A model generated the notes under the pieces. It was given only the letters and a program-made list of their open reading frames with translations. It had not been told where the DNA came from and made no database searches. Below are positions 1 through 7,793 of a stretch of 32,409 nt of DNA, in pieces. A program made the position numbers and the translations under genes. Source of the stretch: an uncultured Verrucomicrobia subdivision 3 bacterium (GTDB lineage: Bacteria > Verrucomicrobiota > Verrucomicrobiia > Limisphaerales > UBA11358); NCBI GenBank assembly GCA_903911825.1, contig CAIWFB010000069.1, positions 1-32,409 on the forward strand, written 5' to 3'. Each line of letters opens with the position of its first letter. Position 1 is the stretch's first letter.

Positions 1-80
1 AGGATAAAGCCCGCAGCACAGACCCGAGCAGCGGGAGTTAGAACGACGGAGGGAGGGGTTTTGGTAGTTTTAGTTTTCAT
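1..80 (-). CDS. Possible 5' end of an unidentified protein, cut by the window edge
   Basis: Reading the minus strand from position 80 gives an ATG and 26 open codons that run off the left edge. The peptide starts MKTKTTKTPPSVVL and is rich in Lys, Thr and Pro. I see no clear Shine-Dalgarno sequence upstream and I do not recognise the family. The base composition differs from the Ig-like gene that follows, and that gene is cut inside a domain just beyond this point, so this could be the end of an inserted element. It could also be chance. Confidence 0.3.
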   Translation of the reverse strand, partial: MKTKTTKTPPSVVLTPAARVCAAGFI

Positions 81-160
81 AGGCAGAGTAGAGTAACCCA
101 GTCACTGACACCGGGTCTCTGCCTTCTCATTCTATCTGGTTTGTTGGCAAATGCGCGGGC

Positions 161-1279
161 GTGCAGCCGATGCGTTACCAATGGCGACTCAACGGCACCA
201 ATCTTCCCGCTGCCACCAACGACCTGCTCACGGTCGCTGGCGACCGCTTGGTCACCGGCCCATTCGGCCCGGTTTCTCCCGGTGTCTATCAACTCATCGC
301 CAGCAACAGCTACGGCGTCGTCAGCAGCAAAACCGTCAAGCTCACCGTGGTTTATCCGCTCAGCGATGCGCTCGATTCCCCGACGGATGGCAAGCAAACT
401 GCGCTCTACAACTGGATCACCACCGGCAGCGCACTGTGGTTCGGACGAACCAATATTTCTCACGACGGCGCAGATGCTGCCCGCAGCGGCGGCATCGGGG
501 CTGCCCAAGAAACCATCCTGCAAACCACCGTCGCGACCAACATCGCCGGACGCTACACGTTCTGGTGGAAAGTTTCCTCGGAAGCATTTTTTGACACGCT
601 CGAATTTCGCATCAACGGTATCCCGCAAACGAGCATTTCCGGTGAAGTGGACTGGCAAGCCGTCAGCATCCCCGTCGCCGCCGGCACGAATATTTTGCAA
701 TGGCGCTACTCGAAAGACATTTCTTACGACGCTGGCTTAGATGCTGGCTGGGTGGATCAATTCGCCTTTTTGCCCAACCCACCAATCATTTTAGTGCAGC
801 CGCAGCCCGCCAGTCAGACCGTAAATTTTGGCGCCACCATTTCACTTGGTGTCACGGCGAGCGGCACCCCGCCCCTGCGCTACTTGTGGAGCCAGAACGG
901 AAATCTCGTCGGCGGCAACAGCCCAACGCTCGTCTTGAACAACGTCGCCCGCGCCCAAGCCGGAACCTATTCCGTAACCATCACCAATGCTGGCGGCTTC
1001 GTCAGCAGCAGTAACGCCATCGTGCACGTCAACGTGCCACAACTCCTCGGCGCACCCAAACTATTGCCGGATGGCTCGCTGCAATTGAGTTCCACCGATG
1101 CGAACGGCGGCTTACTCACTCTGGCCAATCTCGCGAACTTTGAAGCCCAAGCCAGCACTAACCTCGTGGATTGGACGACGCTCCCGGATGCGTTGAGCCT
1201 CACGAACGGCCTACTGCAATTGCAAGATGCGGCGCGCACGAACTTCAACACGCGCTATTATCGCATCGTGGAGCATTGA
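161..1279 (+). CDS. Ig-like repeat surface/secreted protein, N-terminally truncated
   Basis: The reading frame is open from position 92, and the first plausible start is GTG at 161, but that start falls inside an Ig-like domain just before its core Trp (MRYQWRLNG). The first ~35 residues of the domain and any signal peptide are missing. Order of parts: the rest of that Ig-like domain (to ~residue 65); a ~140-residue beta-sandwich-like region with a YTFWWKVSS segment and an AGWVDQFAFLP end; a complete Ig-like domain (~residues 210-290, QPQPASQTVNFG to AGTYSVTITNAGG); and a C-terminal module ending in NTRYYRIVEH. That module type often closes long Verrucomicrobiota extracellular proteins. The role is probably extracellular binding, with substrate unknown. 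The gene is probably a 3' remnant of a longer one. A terminator follows directly. Confidence 0.75.
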   Translation: MQPMRYQWRLNGTNLPAATNDLLTVAGDRLVTGPFGPVSPGVYQLIASNSYGVVSSKTVKLTVVYPLSDALDSPTDGKQTALYNWITTGSALWFGRTNISHDGADAARSGGIGAAQETILQTTVATNIAGRYTFWWKVSSEAFFDTLEFRINGIPQTSISGEVDWQAVSIPVAAGTNILQWRYSKDISYDAGLDAGWVDQFAFLPNPPIILVQPQPASQTVNFGATISLGVTASGTPPLRYLWSQNGNLVGGNSPTLVLNNVARAQAGTYSVTITNAGGFVSSSNAIVHVNVPQLLGAPKLLPDGSLQLSSTDANGGLLTLANLANFEAQASTNLVDWTTLPDALSLTNGLLQLQDAARTNFNTRYYRIVEH

Positions 1280-1296
1280 GTTTATTTGCCCAAACA

Positions 1297-1325
1297 AAAA
1301 CCCCGCCTTCGCTGGCGGGGTTTTC
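1297..1325. terminator. Bidirectional rho-independent terminator
   Basis: The stem CCCCGCC/GGCGGGG has a short loop, with an A-run before it and a T-run after it. It lies between the convergent Ig-like gene (ends 1279) and mpl (ends 1344) and can serve both. Confidence 0.85.
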
Positions 1326-1343
1326 TTTTTCCGGCGAAATGAA

Positions 1344-2741
1344 TCAGCGCCGTTCCAACCGTTGCAGCAATTTTTTGTGGATGTCGCCAAAGCCACCGTT
1401 ACTGAACACCACGATCACATCGCCACCCTGCGCTAGCTTGCTCATGTGCGCCACGATGGCATCCGCGTCCGGCAGATACGCAGTCGGCTTGCCCGTAGCG
1501 CCGATGTCTTGCATCAATTTCTCCGGGTTTAATCGCTCTTCCGGCTTGAGCAATTCCAAACGCGCGATCTGCGAAACCACTACGCCATCCGCATCCACAA
1601 AGGAATCAGCAAGTTCCTGTTGAAAATAATTCCGACGCGTCGTGTTCGTGCGCGGCTCAAAGATGGCCCAAATTTTTTCCTTCGCGTAACGCACGCGCAA
1701 CGCCCGCATTGTCTCGCGAATCGCCGTCGGGTGATGGCCAAAATCATCAATCACCGTCACGCCGCCCGCGATACCTTTGACTTCCATGCGTCGCTTGATG
1801 CCCTTGAACGTAGCGAACGCGCTCTGGATTTGTTTATTGGAAAGCCCGCAATGTTTCGCCGCGCCGATGACCGCAAGCGCATTGCGCACATTGAATTCGC
1901 CGCCCAATTCGAGATGAAATTTGAAGCTGGGAATCTCAAACGTCGTCGCCGTCGGGCCGAAATTGAGATTAAAACCTTGCACTGCATTGTCTGCGCCGAG
2001 ACCAAACCGTTTCACCGGACAATGCGTGACCTTCAACAGTTCGGTGAGATTCGCGTCATCACCATTGCCGAGCAACAAGCCATTGCGCGGCACGAGGCGG
2101 ATGAAGTGCGAGAAGGTTTTCTTAATCGCCGCCAGATTTTCAAAAATGTCGGCGTGGTCGTATTCGAGATTGTTGATGATGGCGACTTCCGGTTGGTAAT
2201 GAATAAATTTGCTGCGTTTGTCGAAAAACGCCGTGTCGTATTCATCACCCTCGATGATGAACCATTCACTGTCCGTAAAGCGCGCGCCTTGCGTGAAATT
2301 ATTTGGAATGCCGCCGATGAGATAACTCGGGTTCAGCCCGTTGTGCTCGAATACCCAAGTCAGCAGCGAGGTCGTCGTGGTCTTGCCGTGCGTGCCGCTG
2401 ACGACGAGCGAGCGTTTGCCGCGAATGAAAAATTCCGCCAGCAACGCGGGTAACGAACAGTAACGGAGCTTGTGGTCGAGCACGTATTCCGCTTCGGAAT
2501 TGCCGCGCGAAATGGCGTTCCCGATGACGACGAGGTCCGGTTTGTAAGCCAGATTGCGCTCGTCGTATCCATTGATGACGGTGATTTTTTTGGCTGCCAG
2601 AAACGAAGCCATCGGTTCATAGACATTTTGGTCTGAACCAGTGACTTGAAAACCTTTGTCGAGCATGGCAGCCGCAGCAGAAGCCATGGCGGTGCCACCG
2701 ATGCCGATGAAATGAACGTTTTTGATCGCGGATGAAAACAT
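1344..2741 (-). CDS. mpl: UDP-N-acetylmuramate:L-alanyl-gamma-D-glutamyl-meso-diaminopimelate ligase (murein peptide recycling)
   Basis: Mpl is a cytoplasmic Mur-ligase that joins recycled L-Ala-D-Glu-mDAP tripeptide to UDP-MurNAc using ATP. The sequence shows the N-terminal Rossmann motif HFIGIGGTAMA (residues ~10-20), the ATP loop SGTHGKTTTTS (~115-125), and the Mpl-typical run EGDEYDTAFFDKRSKF followed by NNLEYDHADIF (~164-200). That run separates it from MurC. The 465 residues match the family (about 455-460). I chose ATG at 2741 because AGAGG lies just upstream and the protein then begins at the conserved domain; a GTG at 2771 would add only ten residues. It is 71 bases downstream of thiE on the same strand. 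Its presence implies a DAP-type peptidoglycan that is recycled. Confidence 0.92.
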   Translation of the reverse strand: MFSSAIKNVHFIGIGGTAMASAAAAMLDKGFQVTGSDQNVYEPMASFLAAKKITVINGYDERNLAYKPDLVVIGNAISRGNSEAEYVLDHKLRYCSLPALLAEFFIRGKRSLVVSGTHGKTTTTSLLTWVFEHNGLNPSYLIGGIPNNFTQGARFTDSEWFIIEGDEYDTAFFDKRSKFIHYQPEVAIINNLEYDHADIFENLAAIKKTFSHFIRLVPRNGLLLGNGDDANLTELLKVTHCPVKRFGLGADNAVQGFNLNFGPTATTFEIPSFKFHLELGGEFNVRNALAVIGAAKHCGLSNKQIQSAFATFKGIKRRMEVKGIAGGVTVIDDFGHHPTAIRETMRALRVRYAKEKIWAIFEPRTNTTRRNYFQQELADSFVDADGVVVSQIARLELLKPEERLNPEKLMQDIGATGKPTAYLPDADAIVAHMSKLAQGGDVIVVFSNGGFGDIHKKLLQRLERR

Positions 2742-2812
2742 TGCCTCTGAAATTACTAACCCCGCCGCCACGGCACAAAGTTTTTCAGAACTTTGGGCGA
2801 AATATTTTCAGT

Positions 2813-3466
2813 TCAGGCAGTCGAATCGAGATGCCGCCGGAATTCTCGGCACGCTTGCGCGATATCCGGCGCATTGAGAATCGCGGAAACAACACAGATT
2901 CGTCTTGCGCCAGTGGCCAGCACGGCGTCGAGCGTTTGCAGATTGACGCCGCCAATGGCAAACCATGGCACAGTTGAATTGGCTTTGGCCCAACGGGCAT
3001 ATTCCAGCGTCACCGGCTTAGCCGTCGGCTTGGTGCCGGTGGCAAAAATCGGCCCAATGGCGATGTAATCCGCTCCCGCCGCCAGCGCACGATGCGCTTG
3101 ATCAGGCGCGTGAGTGGAGAGACCAATTTTAAGTTTTGAATTTTGAGTTTTAAGTTGGTCAACGTGCGTGTGGCCAGCGTCAAAAAAATCTTCCTGGCCG
3201 AGGTGGCAGATTTCTGCGCCCAGTTCCCGCGCGATTTCTAAGTGGTCATTGATGACCAAGGGAATTCCGGCGCGACGCGTCACCGGAAGAATCTTCTCGG
3301 CCATCCGCCGGACTTCGTCGGGCGTAGCATTTTTGGCGCGCAGTTGAATCAAGTCACTGCCGCCATCGCAAAGTTGTTGGGCGACGAATTCGGGCGCACG
3401 ACCGTGCAAATAGGCCGTGTCCACAAAGGGATAAAGTTGGCAATCCGCGAGCGGTTTCACGCGCAC
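2813..3466 (-). CDS. thiE: Thiamine-phosphate synthase family protein (ThiE/TenI)
   Basis: ThiE couples HMP-pyrophosphate and thiazole phosphate to thiamine phosphate on a TIM barrel. Visible motifs are IQLRAKN (phosphate-binding Gln, Arg, Lys), VINDH and CHLGQEDF (Mg-binding Asp residues), IAIGPIFATGTKP and WFAIGGVN. At 217 residues the length is normal. The start is a GTG 12 bases after the stop of the FAD oxidoreductase gene, so it appears to be the last member of the polyketide synthase operon. Residues ~105-114 (LKTQNSKLKI) are encoded by an AT-rich heptad repeat that looks inserted between the GQEDF strand and the GLSTH strand. TenI-like aminase activity cannot be excluded from sequence, but the full set of ThiE residues favours the synthase. 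No thiamine riboswitch was seen upstream. Confidence 0.87.
   Translation of the reverse strand: MRVKPLADCQLYPFVDTAYLHGRAPEFVAQQLCDGGSDLIQLRAKNATPDEVRRMAEKILPVTRRAGIPLVINDHLEIARELGAEICHLGQEDFFDAGHTHVDQLKTQNSKLKIGLSTHAPDQAHRALAAGADYIAIGPIFATGTKPTAKPVTLEYARWAKANSTVPWFAIGGVNLQTLDAVLATGARRICVVSAILNAPDIAQACREFRRHLDSTA
3123..3154 (-). repeat. AT-rich heptad repeat inside thiE
   Basis: On the coding strand this stretch reads as variants of the heptad AAAATTC/AAAACTC/AAAACTT. It is translated in frame as roughly QLKTQNSKLK. The same heptad family forms the leader in front of glmS at 8335-8362, where it is non-coding. Confidence 0.7.
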
Positions 3467-3478
3467 AACTTGCCAGAA

Positions 3479-4522
3479 TCACCGCGTTCGTTCAAACGCC
3501 ATCCGCCGAAACCAATCGCTGCGGGCGGTAAGCGTGACCAGCGGATTTTGTAACGAGGGTGTGAGGACGAGCCGTTGCAACCACTTCGCCCACGCCAAGC
3601 GTTTGGCGAAAGTTACATCACAATCGTGGGCAATTTTCTTTCGGGCTTCGCTCCACGTCATTTCAGCGCGACTCCACTCGGCAAGCGGCGCAATCGCCAG
3701 TTCAGCGGACTCGAAGGCCATGGACATTCCGTTGCCGGTGACTGGGGGAATCATGGTGATGGCGTCGCCCACGGAAATCTCGCTACGCGCCGCCGCTTGC
3801 TGCGGCTGCAATGAAAGTCCGGCGACGGCACAGAGTGAAGACTCATCAAACCCCGCCGCCGCCAAGCGCTGTTGTAACGGTGAATTTGGCAGGCCACCTA
3901 AAAAGGCGCGCCAGTTTTTCGCGGAGCCGAAGTCGCCTGCGCGTTTACGAAACAGGCCGCAGACGTTCACTTCGCCGCCATTGATTTTGCACAAGCCGAC
4001 GTAGCCTTGCGGCGAGACGTGCATTTCTAAATCCGCCGCCAAAGTGACATTTCGCGCATGGATTTTCAGCCCAAACCAACGCGACCCGCCCGGCTCTACT
4101 GCGGCACGACGACCCGTAGCACGAACGCTGCCTTCGTCAAAATTTTCCAACGGTGAGCGTTGACCGGTCTGCATTTCACCACCGATTGAGAGGAACTTTT
4201 CCACCAACGCCGCATCCAAAGTGAAGCGCGAAAGACAAATCGCGGCGGCGGGTAACGGGCGCGGCGCGGTCGATTTGGTCGCAGAAAAAAAAGCCGTGGT
4301 GTGGGCGCTAATTGCTCCGGCGGTGGCGAATAAATCTTGCAAACCAAGTCGGGTGAGCGTGGCTTGGCCGCGTCCGCTGATGAATTCGCCGCAGACGCGG
4401 TGGCGCGGATAACTGCCCGCCTCATGAATCGTCACCGGCACCCCGCGTTGCCGCAAACCAATGCCGAGCGTTAGCCCCGCAAGGCCGCCGCCGATGATGG
4501 TGATGGTTTTGGGGGCGACCAT
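3479..4522 (-). CDS. FAD-dependent oxidoreductase of the geranylgeranyl reductase / aromatic hydroxylase type (SrsC-like position)
   Basis: This is a flavoprotein of 347 residues. It has the N-terminal dinucleotide motif TIIGGGLAGLTLGIGL (~residues 8-23), a PRHRVCGEFIS segment (~40-50) typical of the geranylgeranyl-reductase-like group, and the second FAD motif ISVGDAITMIPPVTGNGMSM (~residues 245-265). ATG at 4522 is chosen because it lies directly before the FAD motif and 2 bases after the stop of the methyltransferase gene; longer starts would overlap that gene. In the polyketide operon it probably hydroxylates or oxidises the ring made by the synthase, as SrsC does in the Streptomyces phenolic-lipid pathway. 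That role is inferred from gene order. A reductase acting on an isoprenoid chain is the alternative. Confidence 0.83.
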   Translation of the reverse strand: MVAPKTITIIGGGLAGLTLGIGLRQRGVPVTIHEAGSYPRHRVCGEFISGRGQATLTRLGLQDLFATAGAISAHTTAFFSATKSTAPRPLPAAAICLSRFTLDAALVEKFLSIGGEMQTGQRSPLENFDEGSVRATGRRAAVEPGGSRWFGLKIHARNVTLAADLEMHVSPQGYVGLCKINGGEVNVCGLFRKRAGDFGSAKNWRAFLGGLPNSPLQQRLAAAGFDESSLCAVAGLSLQPQQAAARSEISVGDAITMIPPVTGNGMSMAFESAELAIAPLAEWSRAEMTWSEARKKIAHDCDVTFAKRLAWAKWLQRLVLTPSLQNPLVTLTARSDWFRRMAFERTR

Positions 4523-4524
4523 TT

Positions 4525-5229
4525 TTAACTCGTTTTTCGCGCGACAAATAAATGGCTGAACGCGCCGACGGTTTGCTCGCTCAGTTCCCAATTCGCTTTA
4601 TCCGGCCAGAGTGAGGAAAGTTCATTACCCGAAAATCCAGCACGCACGCTGACGACAGCGTCGTGGCGCGTCACCTCATTGCAGCCAAGCGCCCCGAGCA
4701 GCGAACTACAAAAAAGCGGCCACGCGGCGCGGCGCGGTTCGAGGGCGATAAATAATCCGGTGCGCCGGGAAATCAAGTGAAGCAATTCGGCAAGTTTGGC
4801 GTCGGCAAAATGATGAAGGAAAAGATTAGTTACGACAACGTCACTGCGAATTGGCGGCCAACTGAAAACGTCGGTGACAGACGCGCTGGCTCGCCAGCCA
4901 AGTTGGTCAAAATCTCTAAGAGTTTTGACGGAAACATTGGGTTGGAGGTCAAGCAATGTGACATCTGCGTCCACAAAAAAAGGCCGTCTGGAAGTCGGCG
5001 GCAAGTTGAGTTTTTTGGCAACTCGTAGCAAAAATTCGCCATCGCCCGCGCCGAGCTCCGTGATTGTTTGAGGTGCGACATTTGGCCAATTTTTCTCCAG
5101 CGCGCGCGCCATGATGGTGTGGTGGCGCATGATCGCATTGATGCGCCGTAAATCACGCCGTGATTGGACGGCGCGCGGATCAGATGGCGCGAGCGTGTCT
5201 AGAATTTCAGGTTGGACGTGGCGATGCAT
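4525..5229 (-). CDS. SAM-dependent class I methyltransferase in the type III PKS operon
   Basis: The 234-residue protein has motif I TELGAGDGEF (~residues 57-66), an acidic motif II in TLLDLQP (~90-96) and motif IV VVTNLFLHHF (~131-140). It then has HDAVVSVRAGFSG, a segment I associate with methyltransferases beside type III polyketide synthases. It begins 12 bases after the synthase stop and ends 2 bases before the FAD oxidoreductase ATG, so the three are almost certainly co-transcribed. The likely job is O-methylation of a phenolic polyketide. SrsB, which fills this place in the Streptomyces operon, belongs to a different methyltransferase family, so the parallel is functional only. No strong Shine-Dalgarno is visible; translational coupling is likely. 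Confidence 0.82.
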   Translation of the reverse strand: MHRHVQPEILDTLAPSDPRAVQSRRDLRRINAIMRHHTIMARALEKNWPNVAPQTITELGAGDGEFLLRVAKKLNLPPTSRRPFFVDADVTLLDLQPNVSVKTLRDFDQLGWRASASVTDVFSWPPIRSDVVVTNLFLHHFADAKLAELLHLISRRTGLFIALEPRRAAWPLFCSSLLGALGCNEVTRHDAVVSVRAGFSGNELSSLWPDKANWELSEQTVGAFSHLFVARKTS

Positions 5230-5241
5230 CGCGGGAAATTT

Positions 5242-6300
5242 TCAGCTCACTTCCAGTAATGCGCCGTGGCAACTAAAACCCGCGCCGAAGGCAGACATCC
5301 ACCAGAGGCCAGCGGGAACCGGTTCACGCAACGCGCGGTCGAGCACGAAATAAACGGTGGGGCTGCTGATGTTGCCGAACTCGTGTAGCACGGCGCTGCT
5401 GTGACGCACGTCGTTTGCGCTTAACTTGAGTTTATCGCGCAGAGCCATGATCACATTACGTCCGCCAGTGTGGAGAATCCAGCCGTTGATTTGCTCGCGC
5501 GGCACCTTCGCTTCGGCCAGCGTGTCGGTAAATAATTGGGCGGCGATGCCGCTGGCGATTTGCGGGACTTGCGGGAGGAGAATGTTGCGCAGCATTCCGT
5601 TTTTATGGCTGAACCGAAGCGTCTCGCGTTCCGCCGGAACCAAGCGCGACGCGGTGTGACGCCATTTCACGCAGCGACAATTCGCCAATGGTCCATTGCC
5701 TAAAACGGCTGCGCCCGCGCCGTCACCAAACAGGCACGCACTGATGAGCACGCCGGGATCGTTGTCCAAATAAAAAGCGGCACTGCAAACTTCGACGCAG
5801 ATGGAGAGAACTTTTTTGGCGCGACCAGCGGTGAGAATCGCTTCCGCCGCGCGAAAATTGGGCAAGGCGGCACCGCATCCTTGCCCGACTAGATCGAGCG
5901 CAAAAATATCCGTCCGCAAACCGAGTTGTTCGGTGACGTAGCTGGTCAGGCCGGGACACAAATAACCGGTGCAAGTGCTGATGATAACGGCGTCCATCTC
6001 CTCCGCTGAGCTTTGCGCGTCTTGCAAGGCGCGTTGCGCGGCGGCGACGGCGAGTGCGGGTGCGTGCCTAGCGAACCGCGCCTGCAACGCGTCGGGCGTG
6101 AGGTCAAAAACTTCCGTGAGCGGGTCGAGCGCGAGATGGCGGGAGCCAATGCCGTTATCGCCACAGAGAACTTTTTTGAGAATGGCGTGCGAGCGCGGCG
6201 TGAGTTGAGCGTAGGGCGCAGATTGACGCAAGGCGTCCCAACATTCGCGCTGTTCGTAGCGAGTGGACGGGGCGGCGGTGCCAAGACCAAGGAAAAACAT
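5242..6300 (-). CDS. Type III polyketide synthase (chalcone/stilbene synthase family)
   Basis: The synthase condenses an acyl-CoA starter with malonyl-CoA units into alkylresorcinol, pyrone or chalcone-type rings. The complete triad is visible: Cys142 in DLVGQGCGAALPN, His277 in GWILHTGGRN, and Asn310 in EFGNISSPTV. FGDGAGAAVL (~residues 191-200) and the C-terminal SAFGAGFSCHGALLE are also typical. At 352 residues the length is normal. It is the first gene of a minus-strand run with a methyltransferase, an FAD oxidoreductase and thiE, an order that recalls srsABC of Streptomyces. A promoter should lie in the short gap 6301-6350, after the phosphofructokinase terminator. Product and starter cannot be read from sequence; a long-chain phenolic lipid or quinone is the best guess. 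Confidence 0.92.
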   Translation of the reverse strand: MFFLGLGTAAPSTRYEQRECWDALRQSAPYAQLTPRSHAILKKVLCGDNGIGSRHLALDPLTEVFDLTPDALQARFARHAPALAVAAAQRALQDAQSSAEEMDAVIISTCTGYLCPGLTSYVTEQLGLRTDIFALDLVGQGCGAALPNFRAAEAILTAGRAKKVLSICVEVCSAAFYLDNDPGVLISACLFGDGAGAAVLGNGPLANCRCVKWRHTASRLVPAERETLRFSHKNGMLRNILLPQVPQIASGIAAQLFTDTLAEAKVPREQINGWILHTGGRNVIMALRDKLKLSANDVRHSSAVLHEFGNISSPTVYFVLDRALREPVPAGLWWMSAFGAGFSCHGALLEVS

Positions 6301-6349
6301 GGGGAATTCTAGCGCAGGTCGGCGGCTTGCGCGAATGGATGATTGAAAT

Positions 6350-6381
6350 AAAAAGCGGCGGCAGAATTACTTCTGCCGCCG
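6350..6381 (-). terminator. Rho-independent terminator of the phosphofructokinase gene
   Basis: The stem CGGCGGCAGAA/TTCTGCCGCCG (6356-6366 with 6371-6381) has a TTAC loop. Read on the minus strand it is followed by CTTTTTATTTC. It lies 17 bases past the end of the phosphofructokinase gene. Confidence 0.88.
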
Positions 6382-6398
6382 ACGTTGAATTACGAAGC

Positions 6399-7688
6399 TT
6401 ATTTCAAGCCCGCCAGGTAAGCGAACCGGGCGTAGAATTGTTCGGGCGTCAGGTTGATGACGGCACCGAGTTTGGTGAGCTGCTTGAGGTCTTCAAAATC
6501 TTCGCGTTCGAGACGAATCATGTAAGCCTGCGCGCATTCGAAGGCTTCGCCGTCCACGTTGACTTTGCGGTTTTGCATGCGGCCGGTCTTGGGGTCGAGC
6601 ATGTCTTCAAACGGCAACGGGTTTAACTTACCGTCCACGAAGCTGATAATAGCGCCGTATTTTTCAGCTTCTGGCGAGCGCAGAAATTTCACGGCGGCGT
6701 AACCAAGGTCGCGGGTATATTCGGCATCGAAGGGAATCGGATCGGCGCAACGGAGTTCGTAGCCTAGATCTTTGTCGATGAAGGCCATCTTGATGCCGAG
6801 CTTCTCGAGGCGCACGGTCAGGAGTTCTTTCATGAGCCGACCGAATTCGATTTCGCCCAAGCGCAGATGACCGTGATCGTCGCGGATGACTTTGCCGAAA
6901 CGTTCGAGCTGGCCGGAGGGCAACGCTGCTACGAGCCCTTTCTCGCCGAGTGATTCGATCAAGCCCTCGGCAAGCACGACGAGGCCGTAATGGGAACCTT
7001 CCGCTTTGCGCTTGATGATGGACCCCATGATGATGTCGCAGACTTCATCCACCGTCACGGTGCGGCCACGGAATTCTTCCGAAATAACGGCCAAGGTAGC
7101 CGCCGAAGCCTTGGCGATGCCGAGGGCGAGGTGACCAGCCGCGCGGCCCATGCTGATGATAAGATACCAACGCGAAGTGGTGCGGGCATCTTCGATCAAA
7201 TTTCGGACGATTTGCACGCCGTAGTGGCGGGCGGTTTCGTAACCGAACGTAGGCGCGGTGCCGGGGAGCGGGAGATCGTTATCAATGGTCTTGGGCACAT
7301 GGGCAACTTTGATTTTGCCACCGCTGCGTTTGGCCACATGGCTGGCAGAGAACGCGGTGTCATCGCCACCGATAGAAACCAGCGCGGTGATGCCGAGCTT
7401 TTCAAACACAGCGAAGATGTTCTTCATCTGCTCTTCGGACTTGGTCGGATTCGTTCGCGCAGTGCCGAGAATGGAACCGCCTTTGAGGTGAATATCTTTC
7501 ACGTCGCGGATGGATAACGGCTTGATCTGCGTGGTGTCGCCGGCGGCGATGTGTTTAAAGCCGTCGCGGAAGCCAATGACTTCGTAGCCTTGATTGATGC
7601 CTTCGATGGTGGCCGCCGCGATCACGCCGTTCAAACCGGGTGCCGGACCGCCGCCAACGAGAATACCCAACCGACCTTTGATGCTCAT
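6399..7688 (-). CDS. pfp: Pyrophosphate-dependent 6-phosphofructokinase (PFP type)
   Basis: The enzyme phosphorylates fructose 6-phosphate, reversibly if PPi is the donor. The 429-residue protein begins with GILVGGGPAPGLNGVI. It carries SIGGDDTAF, where the second Asp replaces the Gly of ATP-dependent enzymes, and VPKTIDNDLP with the Lys typical of PPi users, then MGRAAGHLALGIA for substrate binding. These residues point to PPi rather than ATP. ATG at 7688 is chosen because the conserved domain starts six residues later; the frame remains open upstream without family similarity. It is divergent from the gmhB-like gene, with about 105 bases between them, and has its own terminator. Confidence 0.92.
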   Translation of the reverse strand: MSIKGRLGILVGGGPAPGLNGVIAAATIEGINQGYEVIGFRDGFKHIAAGDTTQIKPLSIRDVKDIHLKGGSILGTARTNPTKSEEQMKNIFAVFEKLGITALVSIGGDDTAFSASHVAKRSGGKIKVAHVPKTIDNDLPLPGTAPTFGYETARHYGVQIVRNLIEDARTTSRWYLIISMGRAAGHLALGIAKASAATLAVISEEFRGRTVTVDEVCDIIMGSIIKRKAEGSHYGLVVLAEGLIESLGEKGLVAALPSGQLERFGKVIRDDHGHLRLGEIEFGRLMKELLTVRLEKLGIKMAFIDKDLGYELRCADPIPFDAEYTRDLGYAAVKFLRSPEAEKYGAIISFVDGKLNPLPFEDMLDPKTGRMQNRKVNVDGEAFECAQAYMIRLEREDFEDLKQLTKLGAVINLTPEQFYARFAYLAGLK

Positions 7689-7700
7689 GTGTTTGATAAT

Positions 7701-7726
7701 GTTGGTTGACCAACCGTAAAGACGGT
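7701..7726. promoter_or_regulatory. Two small overlapping inverted repeats between pfp and gmhB
   Basis: GTTGG-TTGA-CCAAC (7701-7714) and ACCGT-AAAG-ACGGT (7713-7726) are perfect 5-bp arms that share two bases. They lie just upstream of the pfp ATG, in a divergent promoter region. An operator or leader hairpin is possible, but the arms are short enough for chance. Confidence 0.25.
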
Positions 7727-7793
7727 GATGCTGCGCGCAAACCCCAAAAATTTCAATTCCATTCTTGCGACAACCACACCACAATTTGACCGA

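Noticed and set aside
1620-2453. Long plus-strand frame (277 codons) opposite mpl
   Set aside because: Mirror frame of a well-supported Mpl; no family signature and an Arg/Ala-rich composition typical of antisense reading.
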